Notes: generated by a model not told the origin, from the sequence alone. 10,252 bases of DNA from Bacillota bacterium (GCA_023450835.1 JAEXGM010000053.1:1-10252), one strand, 5' to 3'; shown: positions 1 through 7,432, counted from the stretch's first letter. Program-made: numbers and translations.

Positions 1-1756
1 CAATCCTTACATTGCCGTAATAAGCAGTAAGGCGCTGATAGATGTTATGAAGTCCCATATGTTTATCGTCGGAATCATGGCTTTTGCCATTTAACATGAT
101 TTCTCTTGCTTTAGTAATATCAATGCCTGCTCCATTATCCGTTACAGTGAGAATGAGATGATTTTCATTCAGCTCCATGGTGATATCAACAATCGGAAGC
201 AGCGATATGATACTGGGACCGATATGAAAACCATGTTTTAGTGAGTTTTCAACCAGTGGCTGCAGGATGCACTTAATGATCTGACAGGAGAGGAGTTCAT
301 CCGGTACATTGGTTGTTATCTGAATGTTGTTTCGAAAACGGTAGCTCATAATATTAACATAAGCAATTACCTGTTTTATTTCCTGAGAAATGGGCAGTAG
401 ATTATCACCGCTGGCAAGGCTTATACGAAGATAGTCACCAAGGCTGGAAATCATAAGAGAGGCATTTTCCGGGTGATTACCGATTACCTCCATATTTATG
501 AATTCCAGAGCATTATAGAGAAAGTGAGGATTCATCTGTTCCGTAAGCAGCTGCATCTTAGCGTTATATTTTTCTTTTTCATCCTCTATGATGATAGTGA
601 ATTGCTGCTGGATGGTATTATTCATAGAATGGATGGATTGGTTCAGCTGTCCGATTTCATCTTTGGTCCGGATGTCAGCCGGACCGGTGTAGGTGTTTTT
701 TTCAATGGCATGAACTGAGAACATAAGCTTTTTAAGAGGTCTGGTAACCTGCAGGGATATGATAAAACAGGAACCGGTAATTGCAAGCACACTAATCAGG
801 GCAATCCATAGAAGAATTGTCTGCATATTCTCAGATTTTACCGTGAAGTAAGTATGAGGTATGATATTTACAAGATACAAATCAAGATTGTCTATTTGGT
901 TGATGTAGATATGATTTCCATTTCTATATATTTCCTCCTTGTTATGCAGGATGGAATTTTCTAAATAAGAGGCGAGAGTACTGTCCGTGACAAGAGGATA
1001 GCCGGACATATTTGCGGAAAGGCTCATATTCTGCCCCTGGGAATTGACGAAATAGAGGGTTCCCTGATAGGCATCTTTGCAATACAATTCCAGATATTTT
1101 TTGATTTCAGTTGTACTAAGGAAAAGATATAAGATAGCATCCGTATCCTTTGGGCTGTCAGAGAGCAGCACCATTCGCTCTGCTTTGTCATATTTTAAGG
1201 ATATCACAATAGGAACAACATCCGATTGCCTGCGAAATGGTTTTGAGGTAGCGGGAAGTATAGTAATACCCTTGCTTTTGGATAAATCAAAGCCTAAGTC
1301 AGCATCCCGGATGTCACTCATTATATGAAAATAATAAGAGTTAAAAAACATATCTCCTCTATCATTTTTATCTGTCCGTGCAATCATCACGGATTCGATT
1401 AAGTCGTTCATCTGAGTATAATCTGTAAATAAACTTTGCAGGTCATTATTTAGTCTGGTATAATCCTCCTCTTTGCAATTTAGAATTTTCACCAGGTCTG
1501 TCCGAAAGTCCGTTGAAGCTGTTTTTAGAACTAATCGTTTTATTATATCCTTATAAGTATCAGAGAAGCTTAAAGCTACATAGGCAGATTCGTTTTTGGC
1601 TGCGTTCAGGGAATTTGCCAGAGTGTATTTATTAAAATAGCTGTTAAGAGAAAAGCCGATAAAAAACAACACTGTTAAAGTAGGTATTACCGTGTAGAGC
1701 CAGATTCTCAGAGCCAGCTTGGTTTTAAATATTCGATTGATAACCTCTCTTGGCAT
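1..1756 (-). CDS. YesM-type membrane sensor histidine kinase (3' end cut by window edge)
   Basis: Partner kinase of the adjacent response regulator. It probably senses an extracellular sugar or a binding-protein complex and phosphorylates the regulator. Translating the minus strand from the ATG at 1756 gives 585 uninterrupted residues. A first membrane segment lies at about 14-37, followed by an extracytoplasmic sensor region to about 310 and a second membrane segment at about 314-336. A HAMP-like linker follows from about 337 and contains TRP and KDEIGQL. The phosphoacceptor motif EQMNPHFLYNALEF has His411, the signature of the His_kinase (LytS/YesM) class. The ATPase domain has an N-box at N504 (VENSLKHG), a G-box at D540-G544 (DNGAG) and a final MGLHNIYQRL motif. 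Only about 20-30 C-terminal residues should lie beyond the edge. An AAGGAG sequence lies 12 bases before the ATG, and an in-frame stop just upstream rules out a longer start. It begins 34 bases after the regulator stop codon, so the two are probably co-transcribed. The ligand cannot be told from the sequence. Confidence 0.95.
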   Translation of the reverse strand, partial: MPREVINRIFKTKLALRIWLYTVIPTLTVLFFIGFSLNSYFNKYTLANSLNAAKNESAYVALSFSDTYKDIIKRLVLKTASTDFRTDLVKILNCKEEDYTRLNNDLQSLFTDYTQMNDLIESVMIARTDKNDRGDMFFNSYYFHIMSDIRDADLGFDLSKSKGITILPATSKPFRRQSDVVPIVISLKYDKAERMVLLSDSPKDTDAILYLFLSTTEIKKYLELYCKDAYQGTLYFVNSQGQNMSLSANMSGYPLVTDSTLASYLENSILHNKEEIYRNGNHIYINQIDNLDLYLVNIIPHTYFTVKSENMQTILLWIALISVLAITGSCFIISLQVTRPLKKLMFSVHAIEKNTYTGPADIRTKDEIGQLNQSIHSMNNTIQQQFTIIIEDEKEKYNAKMQLLTEQMNPHFLYNALEFINMEVIGNHPENASLMISSLGDYLRISLASGDNLLPISQEIKQVIAYVNIMSYRFRNNIQITTNVPDELLSCQIIKCILQPLVENSLKHGFHIGPSIISLLPIVDITMELNENHLILTVTDNGAGIDITKAREIMLNGKSHDSDDKHMGLHNIYQRLTAYYGNVRI

Positions 1757-1790
1757 ATTTTAATGATGCTCCTTTTGTGAACGCAAGCGA

Positions 1791-3359
1791 TTAGGAAGGA
1801 TAATCACTGTAGTCTGAGGGTGACATGCCGGTTTCATTTTTAAAGGCCCTGGAAAAAGAGCGGTAGTCCTGGTAACCGGTCAGATAGGCAATCTCACAGA
1901 TACTCTCTTTTTTGGTCCTCAATAGGGTCTTGGCATACTCGATACGTGACTGCAGAATATAATCCCTGAAATTAACCCCTGTTTTGTTCTTAAAATAGAT
2001 TGGGAAGTAGGTCTCACTTAAGTTCACACAGGCAGCGACATCTCTTGCCTTGATATTTTTATGCAGATTATTTTGTATATAATCTTTTGAGGCTTTTATA
2101 ATACCCTGATCATCAAAGGCGAAATTCCGTAGCAAGCTGCAATATCCGCTGAATGTTGATACCAGCCATTCCTGCATGGATTCGAGGGACTTTAAATTAC
2201 TTATTTCTTCCGTATCAGTCTCCAGCTCCGGCTGCATATCCGGATAGGATGCTAATAGCTGGGTCTGTACATTTACAATCAGATACATGCACATACCCGC
2301 CAGATAATTGGGAGGAGGCATCCTGGTGGAGAGCAGGGATTTAAAAAAGCTGCTGCAATATTCTTTGATTCCGGTCAAATCATTTTGTATAATAAATTGA
2401 ACCAACGGCTTGGCATCAATACTCTCTTTTTGCAGAGTCGGTTTATTATAGGGGATCAGGTGACTGTCAAAAATCTGTGCTTCCGTTTTGTAGATGTGGT
2501 AGGACAAAGCCTCCTGTGCCTTTAAATAGGAGCTGTAGCACTGGGACAGGCCAGGTACCTCATTGCCGATGCCTGCTACGGGAAGGTAATGAATCTCCAA
2601 CCGGAGAAGGTCGAGACAGGACTTTAGGGCTCTGCGGAAATTCTCATCCAGATCGTTCTCCAGATTAAAGACTGCTACTATCTGGTTCTCATCATAGACC
2701 CAGGATTCCATAGCAAAGTCGGAAAATGACCCGGCTATATATTTGCCGTTGACTTCTGACAGGTTCATACTGCCGCAGAGCATTTCGGAAAAGCGGAAGA
2801 TAACTACAATACTCCTGGTATCGGAGATGGATAAGTTAAGCAGAGACAGTTTGGTAAAAATATCGTAGGAGGTTAGAAATCGGTTCTGAATCAGCTGGTT
2901 CAGAAAAAATATACGGGAAGAAGCCATCAGGGAAGACAGCTTCCTGGAGGAAAACTTTTCGGGTATATTTTTCTTTGCAAGTATTTCCTGACACTGTTTC
3001 CAGAACTGTTCTCTGAATTCCAAAACATTTATGGGCTTTAGAAAATAGGATTTTACACCGTAAGAGATAGCTTTTTGGGCATAGGTAAAATCATTATAAC
3101 CGCTTAATATAAAAAAGTAAGTTTCGCAGTGATTCTCCACTGCGTTTTTTATAACTTCCAATCCGTCCATTCCGGGCATATTGATATCGATAATTGCAAT
3201 ATCCGGCTGATACTGCAGGAGCATCTGCAGAGCATTGATTCCGTTATCGGCCAGAGCAACGACTTTTGTTTCAAAATGTTTTGAGGATGTGATTTGCAAC
3301 AAGCCATTTCTTATTGCTTCCTCATCATCTGCAATCATGATGTTGATGGGGTGATTCAT
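1791..3359 (-). CDS. YesN-type response regulator, receiver plus AraC-family DNA-binding domain
   Basis: A cytoplasmic transcription regulator that should be phosphorylated by the downstream kinase and then bind DNA. It likely activates the divergent transporter operon. The protein has 522 residues. The N-terminal receiver domain (about 1-120) has the acidic pocket D11/D12, phosphoacceptor D58 in IIDINMPGMDG, the switch residue S86 in ILSGYNDF, and K108 in FLKP. All receiver key residues are present. A poorly conserved middle region of roughly 300 residues follows, as is usual in YesN-type proteins. Residues about 418-522 form an AraC/XylS double helix-turn-helix with ACVNLSETYF and the family-typical EIAYLTGYQDYRSFSRAFKNETGMSPSDY. 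The ATG at 3359 is preferred over the in-frame ATG at 3374, because a GGAGG lies 8 bases before the former while the latter overlaps it and has no good ribosome site. Family and role are clear; the exact target sites are not. Confidence 0.95.
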   Translation of the reverse strand: MNHPINIMIADDEEAIRNGLLQITSSKHFETKVVALADNGINALQMLLQYQPDIAIIDINMPGMDGLEVIKNAVENHCETYFFILSGYNDFTYAQKAISYGVKSYFLKPINVLEFREQFWKQCQEILAKKNIPEKFSSRKLSSLMASSRIFFLNQLIQNRFLTSYDIFTKLSLLNLSISDTRSIVVIFRFSEMLCGSMNLSEVNGKYIAGSFSDFAMESWVYDENQIVAVFNLENDLDENFRRALKSCLDLLRLEIHYLPVAGIGNEVPGLSQCYSSYLKAQEALSYHIYKTEAQIFDSHLIPYNKPTLQKESIDAKPLVQFIIQNDLTGIKEYCSSFFKSLLSTRMPPPNYLAGMCMYLIVNVQTQLLASYPDMQPELETDTEEISNLKSLESMQEWLVSTFSGYCSLLRNFAFDDQGIIKASKDYIQNNLHKNIKARDVAACVNLSETYFPIYFKNKTGVNFRDYILQSRIEYAKTLLRTKKESICEIAYLTGYQDYRSFSRAFKNETGMSPSDYSDYPS

Positions 3360-3367
3360 AAATATGA

Positions 3368-3372
3368 CCTCC
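3368..3372 (-). promoter_or_regulatory. Shine-Dalgarno that fixes the response regulator start
   Basis: Read on the minus strand, GGAGG sits 8 bases before the ATG at 3359. It overlaps the alternative upstream ATG (3374), which makes a start at that upstream codon unlikely. Confidence 0.75.
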
Positions 3373-3376
3373 ATAC

Positions 3377-3389
3377 ACGCCTGAGGCGT
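3377..3389. repeat. 13-base perfect palindrome in the regulator leader
   Basis: Six-base arms ACGCCT and AGGCGT flank a single central base. In the regulator mRNA it would lie four bases upstream of the Shine-Dalgarno. It could be a protein-binding half-site pair. As RNA the one-base loop is too tight, so the inner pairs would have to open. The function is not known. Confidence 0.45.
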
Positions 3390-3419
3390 TCAATTCATAA
3401 GCGAATTAAATCAATTCAT
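3390..3419. promoter_or_regulatory. 9-base direct repeat with 21-base period, candidate AraC-type operator
   Basis: TCAATTCAT occurs identically at 3390-3398 and 3411-3419, which is ATGAATTGA twice in the regulator's reading direction. The 21-base period equals about two helical turns, so both copies face the same side of DNA. AraC-family proteins typically bind direct repeats with this kind of spacing. It lies 31-60 bases upstream of the regulator start codon, so autoregulation is a reasonable guess. The region is A/T-rich and chance recurrence is possible. Confidence 0.35.
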
Positions 3420-3626
3420 TTAAAATGCTTCGCCTGGTTAATAAAAAACAGATGGCTGTTACATAATTTAATTCTAAATAAGCTTTGTATTATTACTTAT
3501 TAACATATTAGCATAGGGTGAAACGAAAAAAAAGGTCATATTTGAATAAATGCCGGTGGAATGTATTGGAATCTGTTACATGATTAGTAGAAAGTGCACA
3601 GTATTTTGAACGGAATTTTTAGACTG

Positions 3627-3657
3627 TTGACAAGATGCTGAATAAGTGCTCCATAAT
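3627..3657 (+). promoter_or_regulatory. Possible promoter of the transporter operon
   Basis: A perfect -35 consensus TTGACA is at 3627-3632 and a near-consensus -10 CATAAT at 3652-3657. The spacer is 19 bases, longer than the preferred 17, which would fit an activator-dependent promoter. This would give a leader of about 140 bases before the binding-protein start. A weaker alternative is TTGAAA at 3671-3676 with TTAAAT at 3694-3699 and a 17-base spacer. Confidence 0.35.
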
Positions 3658-3805
3658 AATAAAGAAATGATTGAAAATATACGGCATAATGCATTAAATA
3701 TCATGAAATATGACACATATTTAGTGGAAAATGTCCTGTTGTAAAGAGGGCCTATCGAATATGATAAAGCTATCAATTTTACATGTTGGAAAGGGGATAA
3801 CATTT

Positions 3806-5251
3806 ATGAAAAAAAGATTTTTGTGCAGTGTTCTTGCGGTGCTGATGGCATTTTCTATGACTGCCTGCAGCGGAACAAAATCAGATAATAGCAATGCAGT
3901 ATCTGATTCGGCATCACCGACTGCCGCAGCGGAGAACGGGTCAGATTCCAAGGGAACAACAGATGCGAAAGCCAAAACAGTCGAGGTCTGGTCTAATAAT
4001 AGACATGATGAGGCCTATGTAACCAAGCAGATTGAAGATTTTAATGCCAGCCAGACGGATATTAATATTAATTATACGATTATGACAGACGATTGGGCTA
4101 ATTCCATTCAACTTGCTTACCAGGCAGGCACAGCACCGGATATTATAACGATATCCGCTTCGGATGGCATGAATTTAAAGGATTATGTGGGAAATGGTAT
4201 GTTTGAGAGCTTATCATCCTATATCAAGAACGATACCACTTTTCAGACAGTAACAGATTGCTATAACCATATGTATGAAGGACTTAACAGTATAGGAGAG
4301 GACATCTACTGGGTCCCCACCGGTGTTCGTTCCGGAACAAGGATTGAATACAACAAAGAACTGGTAGAAGCGGCAGGTTATGAAGGAATACCGGCAACCT
4401 TGAACGACCTGGTCGCACTTACTAAGGCAGCAACAGAAAAAGGTGACGGTAAGACCTACGGTGTTGGATTCACCTCATCCGGGCCTTTCGGAAGATGGCT
4501 GGAAGGTGTCGGAGAGAAGAGCGGCTACAATCATCAGGGCTATGATTATAAGACCGGTACTTATGACTTTAGTCAGTGGAAGGACCTGCTTGAGACCGCA
4601 GCAAAATTCTTCTCCGACGGCTCCGTTCTTCCCGGCTCTGAGACCCAGGGAGTGGATAACAGCCGTGCTCTCTTTGCACAAGGCAGTTTTGCCGTATGGG
4701 GAAATGCTTCTCAGGAAGCCGGTGTATTTACAGAACAATTTCCTTGTAATTTCGAATGGGGCGTAGCGGAGCTTCCTACTATGACAGGCGAAGTAAAAGG
4801 TGCTTTAAATTGTACACCAAACTTTGGATTTAGTATGCTGACCTCCAGTAAAGACAAAGATGCGGCCTGGAAGGCTATCGAGTTCTTCTCCAGTGAAGAT
4901 TTCTTAAAGGGATATTTTGAAGGCGGGTATAGTGCACCTCTTGCAAGCTATATGGCAGGTAAGATTGACAGCAGCAAAGTGGGAAGACTGGCGGATTTTG
5001 GATTGACAGATTATGAGGACGTATATCCTATGACACCATCCGTTACAATCGAAGGGGATGACTACTCTACAGTATTCTGGAATGTAATCCTTGGAAATGT
5101 AAAGGCTGATGATGCCATTGCCGACCTGAACACCAGGTATAATGCGGCACTGGAGAGCGGATTAAAGAACGGAAGCTGCAAACGTGTAGTAATTAAGGAT
5201 TTTGATCCCCTTCATCCATCTGCAGGAACACTGGAGTATCTTGATAAATAA
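3806..5251 (+). CDS. ABC transporter sugar-binding lipoprotein (CUT1, SBP_bac_1 family)
   Basis: Extracellular, membrane-anchored binding protein that captures the sugar or oligosaccharide and hands it to the two permeases encoded downstream. It has 481 residues. The start at 3806 is chosen because AAGGGG lies 9 bases upstream and the protein then begins with a classic lipoprotein signal: MKKR, a hydrophobic stretch, and the lipobox MTAC with the lipidated Cys21. A Ser/Thr/Ala-rich flexible linker follows to about residue 60. The mature fold begins with VEVWSNNRHDE and carries the family-typical segment in which a tract like AYQAGTAPDII precedes a ligand-site region. Later segments such as QGSFAVWGNAS and DKDAAWKAIEFFSSEDF match the generic pattern of family 1 solute-binding proteins. 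The length is normal for the family. The ligand cannot be read from sequence. The neighbouring KdgF-like gene suggests a uronate-containing oligosaccharide, but that is inference. Confidence 0.95.
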   Translation: MKKRFLCSVLAVLMAFSMTACSGTKSDNSNAVSDSASPTAAAENGSDSKGTTDAKAKTVEVWSNNRHDEAYVTKQIEDFNASQTDININYTIMTDDWANSIQLAYQAGTAPDIITISASDGMNLKDYVGNGMFESLSSYIKNDTTFQTVTDCYNHMYEGLNSIGEDIYWVPTGVRSGTRIEYNKELVEAAGYEGIPATLNDLVALTKAATEKGDGKTYGVGFTSSGPFGRWLEGVGEKSGYNHQGYDYKTGTYDFSQWKDLLETAAKFFSDGSVLPGSETQGVDNSRALFAQGSFAVWGNASQEAGVFTEQFPCNFEWGVAELPTMTGEVKGALNCTPNFGFSMLTSSKDKDAAWKAIEFFSSEDFLKGYFEGGYSAPLASYMAGKIDSSKVGRLADFGLTDYEDVYPMTPSVTIEGDDYSTVFWNVILGNVKADDAIADLNTRYNAALESGLKNGSCKRVVIKDFDPLHPSAGTLEYLDK

Positions 5252-5265
5252 GACTCATTTTATAA

Positions 5266-5300
5266 GGGGCTGCCGCAGAGATACATTCTGCGGCGGCCCC
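5266..5300 (+). promoter_or_regulatory. Strong intercistronic hairpin between binding protein and first permease
   Basis: Arms at 5266-5279 and 5287-5300 are 14 bases each, GC-rich, and pair throughout with one G-U wobble around a 7-base loop. The following sequence CTATTATTCG is only weakly U-rich, so this is probably a partial terminator or an mRNA-stabilising structure rather than a full stop. Such a hairpin after a binding-protein gene commonly lets that protein be made in excess over the permeases. It begins 14 bases after the stop codon and ends 22 bases before the next start. Confidence 0.65.
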
Positions 5301-5322
5301 CTATTATTCGTAGGAGGTATAC

Positions 5323-6276
5323 ATGAACAGGAAATCTGTAGTTGCAGAAAGCAATGCCGCTAAACGGACCATCCCGGAGAAAATCAGAAAGGCTTATGCA
5401 AGAGGCAGCATAGCGACATTTTTTATGCTGCTTCCATCGGTGATGCTGCTGGCGGTAGTATCAATCTACCCTTTTGTATGGGTATTTCGATATGTCTGCT
5501 ATGATTATAATGGGATGACGGCGTATTATACAGGCAGTCACAATTTTGTCAGAGCCATGTCTGATATGAAATTTTGGGGAAGCGTAGTCCATACTTTTGA
5601 GTATGCCGCTTTAAAAATCCTATTTATCATTCCCATTTCTTTAATTATGGCGGTTCTTATGAGAGCCAGGATTAAAGGGGCGGAATTCTTTCGAGGCATT
5701 TATTTTATGCCTACAATTATATCGGCGGCAATATCAAGCCTCGTTTTCAGTTTTATTTTTTCCTCCTATAACGGAGTGCTGAATGCGGTCCTAAGGTCTG
5801 CGGGTATCATCGGTAAGAACATAAACTGGCTGGGAGATAAGAATACCGCTATGTGGGCAGTTATTATTGTGGCTATCTGGGGCGGATTCGGTAACTATAT
5901 GATTTATTTTATGTCGGGTATGTCCGGTATATCAGAAGATGTTTATGAATCTGCCAAGATTGACGGTGCGGGAGGAGTGCAGGTATTCTTTCGGATAACT
6001 CTGCCGTTACTAAGTCCTATGCTTAAAGTTATTCTTATGCTTGCCATAACGGGAGCCTTCAGGGATTATGAATCCATTATGGTCTTGACCCAGGGAGGAC
6101 CTAATAACAGAACCCAGGTAATGTTTTTATATATTTATCAGCTGATATTCGGTGCCAATAATACAACGCCCCAGATTGGCTATGCTACGGTGCTAAGTCT
6201 TCTTGCTTCGCTCATTGTCGGCATTGTTACAGCAGTATATCTGTTTATATCACGGAAGTTAGACAATGTGGTATAA
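5323..6276 (+). CDS. CUT1 ABC transporter permease, MalF/UgpA-like
   Basis: Integral membrane subunit that, with the next permease, forms the translocation channel. The protein has 317 residues. A basic N-terminal tail (to about 30) is followed by a membrane segment (TFFMLLPSVMLLAVVSIYPF). More hydrophobic spans lie near 95-115, 125-150, 180-205, 235-250 and 285-310, giving the usual six. The cytoplasmic EAA loop that docks the ATPase is at about 209-228, with YESAKIDGAGG and the trailing ITLPLLSP. The segment VLTQGGPNNRTQV is also typical of the MalF/UgpA group. AGGAGG lies just upstream of the ATG with a spacer of about five bases. There is no ATPase gene beside it, so a shared MsmX/UgpC-type ATPase encoded elsewhere would be needed, as is common in Firmicutes. 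Confidence 0.95.
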   Translation: MNRKSVVAESNAAKRTIPEKIRKAYARGSIATFFMLLPSVMLLAVVSIYPFVWVFRYVCYDYNGMTAYYTGSHNFVRAMSDMKFWGSVVHTFEYAALKILFIIPISLIMAVLMRARIKGAEFFRGIYFMPTIISAAISSLVFSFIFSSYNGVLNAVLRSAGIIGKNINWLGDKNTAMWAVIIVAIWGGFGNYMIYFMSGMSGISEDVYESAKIDGAGGVQVFFRITLPLLSPMLKVILMLAITGAFRDYESIMVLTQGGPNNRTQVMFLYIYQLIFGANNTTPQIGYATVLSLLASLIVGIVTAVYLFISRKLDNVV

Positions 6277-6383
6277 ACCGGATCATGGGAATGAGAAAAC
6301 AGTATTATCAAAGGCCTTTAAGCATCACATACCGTAACAGTTAGAGATTTGCATGGATTTTTCATGTGGAAAAGAGGTTAATA

Positions 6384-7256
6384 ATGAGTAAAGATAAGGA
6401 TACGGCAGTTTATTCCAGAAAAACGAAAGCAGTAAGAATCTTACTGTTTCTATTTATGACAGCTTTTGCAGCCCTTACGATTTACCCTATCTTATACGTA
6501 GTATTCGGGGCCTTCAAAGAAAATGGTGAGCTGCTGACAGGCGGCACAGGCCTTTTTCCTAAGATATGGAGTATAGGGAATTTTATACAGGCATGGGAAG
6601 AAGCAGATTTTGCGACCTATACCATAAACAGTATCTATCTGTCCTTTGGAGTTATGTTTTTATCACTTTTAATCAGCAGTATGGCAGGATATGTTTTTGC
6701 CAGAAAGAATTTTCCGGGCAAGGAGCTGATATATGGACTCTTTATTGCCTTTATGTTTATTAATGTCGGTTCCATAACTCTGCGTCCTTTGTTTGAACTG
6801 GCAATTAAGATTAAGATGAATACATCCCTGTTCAGTGTAATGCTCATATCGGCAGGAGCCGGGCAGGCTACTTATATCTTTTTAGTAAGGGGGTATATGA
6901 ACTCGGTGCCGGTAGAGCTGGATGAGGCGGCGAAAATTGACGGGTGCGGTTTTTTTCAGACCTTTTACCGGGTCATTCTTCCGGTACTAAAACCCATTAT
7001 GGCAACCATTGCGCTCTTATCCTTTAGAGGAGGCTGGAATGAATACATTCTGCCGCTGGTATTTACCATGACCAATAAAGCGAAGAGACCTTTGACCGTC
7101 GGTGTAACCATGCTAAAGAACTCCGGTGACGGTGCGGCAGCCTGGAATATTATGTTTGCCGGAGCGACTATAGCAATTGTTCCAATATTGCTGATTTACA
7201 TAGCAACCAGTAAGCACTTTATTAACGGATTGACAGCAGGAGCTGTTAAAGGCTAG
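6384..7256 (+). CDS. CUT1 ABC transporter permease, MalG/UgpE-like
   Basis: Second channel subunit, partner of the permease before it. It has 290 residues from the ATG at 6384, which has AGAGG six bases upstream. An in-frame GTG at 6366 would add six residues but lacks a good ribosome site. The first membrane segment (ILLFLFMTAFAALTIYPILYVV) is followed by a periplasmic loop and five further hydrophobic spans. The EAA loop is at about 181-200 (DEAAKIDGCGFF, then VILPVLKP). The C-terminus ends in LTAGAVKG, the canonical end of this subfamily, so the gene is complete. The gap of 107 bases after the first permease is unusually long for this pair and shows no strong structure. The stop codon TAG forms the edge of the repeat element that follows. 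Confidence 0.95.
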   Translation: MSKDKDTAVYSRKTKAVRILLFLFMTAFAALTIYPILYVVFGAFKENGELLTGGTGLFPKIWSIGNFIQAWEEADFATYTINSIYLSFGVMFLSLLISSMAGYVFARKNFPGKELIYGLFIAFMFINVGSITLRPLFELAIKIKMNTSLFSVMLISAGAGQATYIFLVRGYMNSVPVELDEAAKIDGCGFFQTFYRVILPVLKPIMATIALLSFRGGWNEYILPLVFTMTNKAKRPLTVGVTMLKNSGDGAAAWNIMFAGATIAIVPILLIYIATSKHFINGLTAGAVKG

Positions 7257-7328
7257 TAGGAAAAATTGAAAGGAAATTTTTCCTACACAAGTATGCGCCT
7301 GCGAAATCCTCGGCGTATACTTGAGGCG
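7251..7328 (+). repeat. Two-hairpin repeat element, copy 1
   Basis: The 78-base unit begins GGCTAG, which includes the permease stop codon, and ends CTTGAGGCG. Its first hairpin is a perfect 12-base stem (7256-7267 with 7275-7286) around a 7-base loop, made of GTAGGAAAAATT and its complement. The second hairpin has 12-base arms (7288-7299 and 7312-7323) with one G-U wobble and a 12-base loop. A second copy follows after an 18-base spacer. It looks like a dispersed intergenic element (REP- or MITE-like), or an RNA stability or processing module. Neither stem is followed by a U tract as a terminator would be. Confidence 0.8.
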
Positions 7329-7346
7329 TGTTGGGGAGGCAGATGT

Positions 7347-7432
7347 GGCTAGTAGGAAAAATTGAAAAGACATTTTTCCTACACCTACACAAGTATTCGC
7401 CTGCGAAATTCTTGGCGCAAACTTGAGGCTAG
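7347..7432 (+). repeat. Two-hairpin repeat element, copy 2
   Basis: This copy has the same order of elements as the first, with about seven substitutions over 77 aligned bases and a 6-base insertion (ACCTAC, a local duplication) between the hairpins. The first stem keeps 11 perfect pairs (7352-7362 with 7372-7382). The second stem (7390-7401 with 7414-7425) has two mismatches, so this copy is more decayed. It ends 28 bases before the next start codon. An in-frame ATG at 7362 lies inside the element, but the encoded stretch is repeat sequence, not conserved protein. Confidence 0.8.

Larger units (their letters stand above)
3360..3805. other. Divergent intergenic region between the regulator and transporter operons
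   Basis: These 446 bases hold the control region for both operons and no convincing gene. Seen here are the regulator's ribosome site, the palindrome at 3377-3389 and the 21-base-period direct repeat at 3390-3419. There is also an A8 run near 3525-3532, a hexamer TGGAAT repeated at 3557 and 3567, and a promoter-like TTGACA at 3627. Two similar words, TGAAAATAT and TGAAATAT, start at 3672 and 3704, 32 bases apart. The transporter ribosome site is at 3791-3796. No clear promoter for the regulator, no riboswitch fold and no good catabolite-responsive element were recognised by eye. The open frames seen here lack ribosome sites and family resemblance. Confidence 0.8.

Noticed and set aside
3381..3436. 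Words such as TTCGCCTG and TGAGGCG shared between the regulator leader and the two-hairpin repeat
   Set aside because: The shared words are short and in a different order, so a decayed copy of the element is not supported.
3576..3803. Minus-strand 75-residue frame in the divergent intergenic region
   Set aside because: It has no ribosome site and no family resemblance, and it lies across the transporter promoter and leader.
3360..3805. Riboswitch, catabolite-responsive element or phase-variable tract in the divergent region
   Set aside because: No recognisable fold or consensus was found. The A8 run at 3525-3532 is outside any gene and too isolated to interpret.
6286..6342. Possible tiny basic peptide between the two permeases (begins MGMRKQYYQ)
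   Set aside because: No proper ribosome site and too short to distinguish from chance.
7113..7373. Minus-strand frame encoding an internally repeated short protein
   Set aside because: The internal repetition (SFQFFLLA twice) is just the tandem DNA repeat read in reverse, and part overlaps the permease gene.
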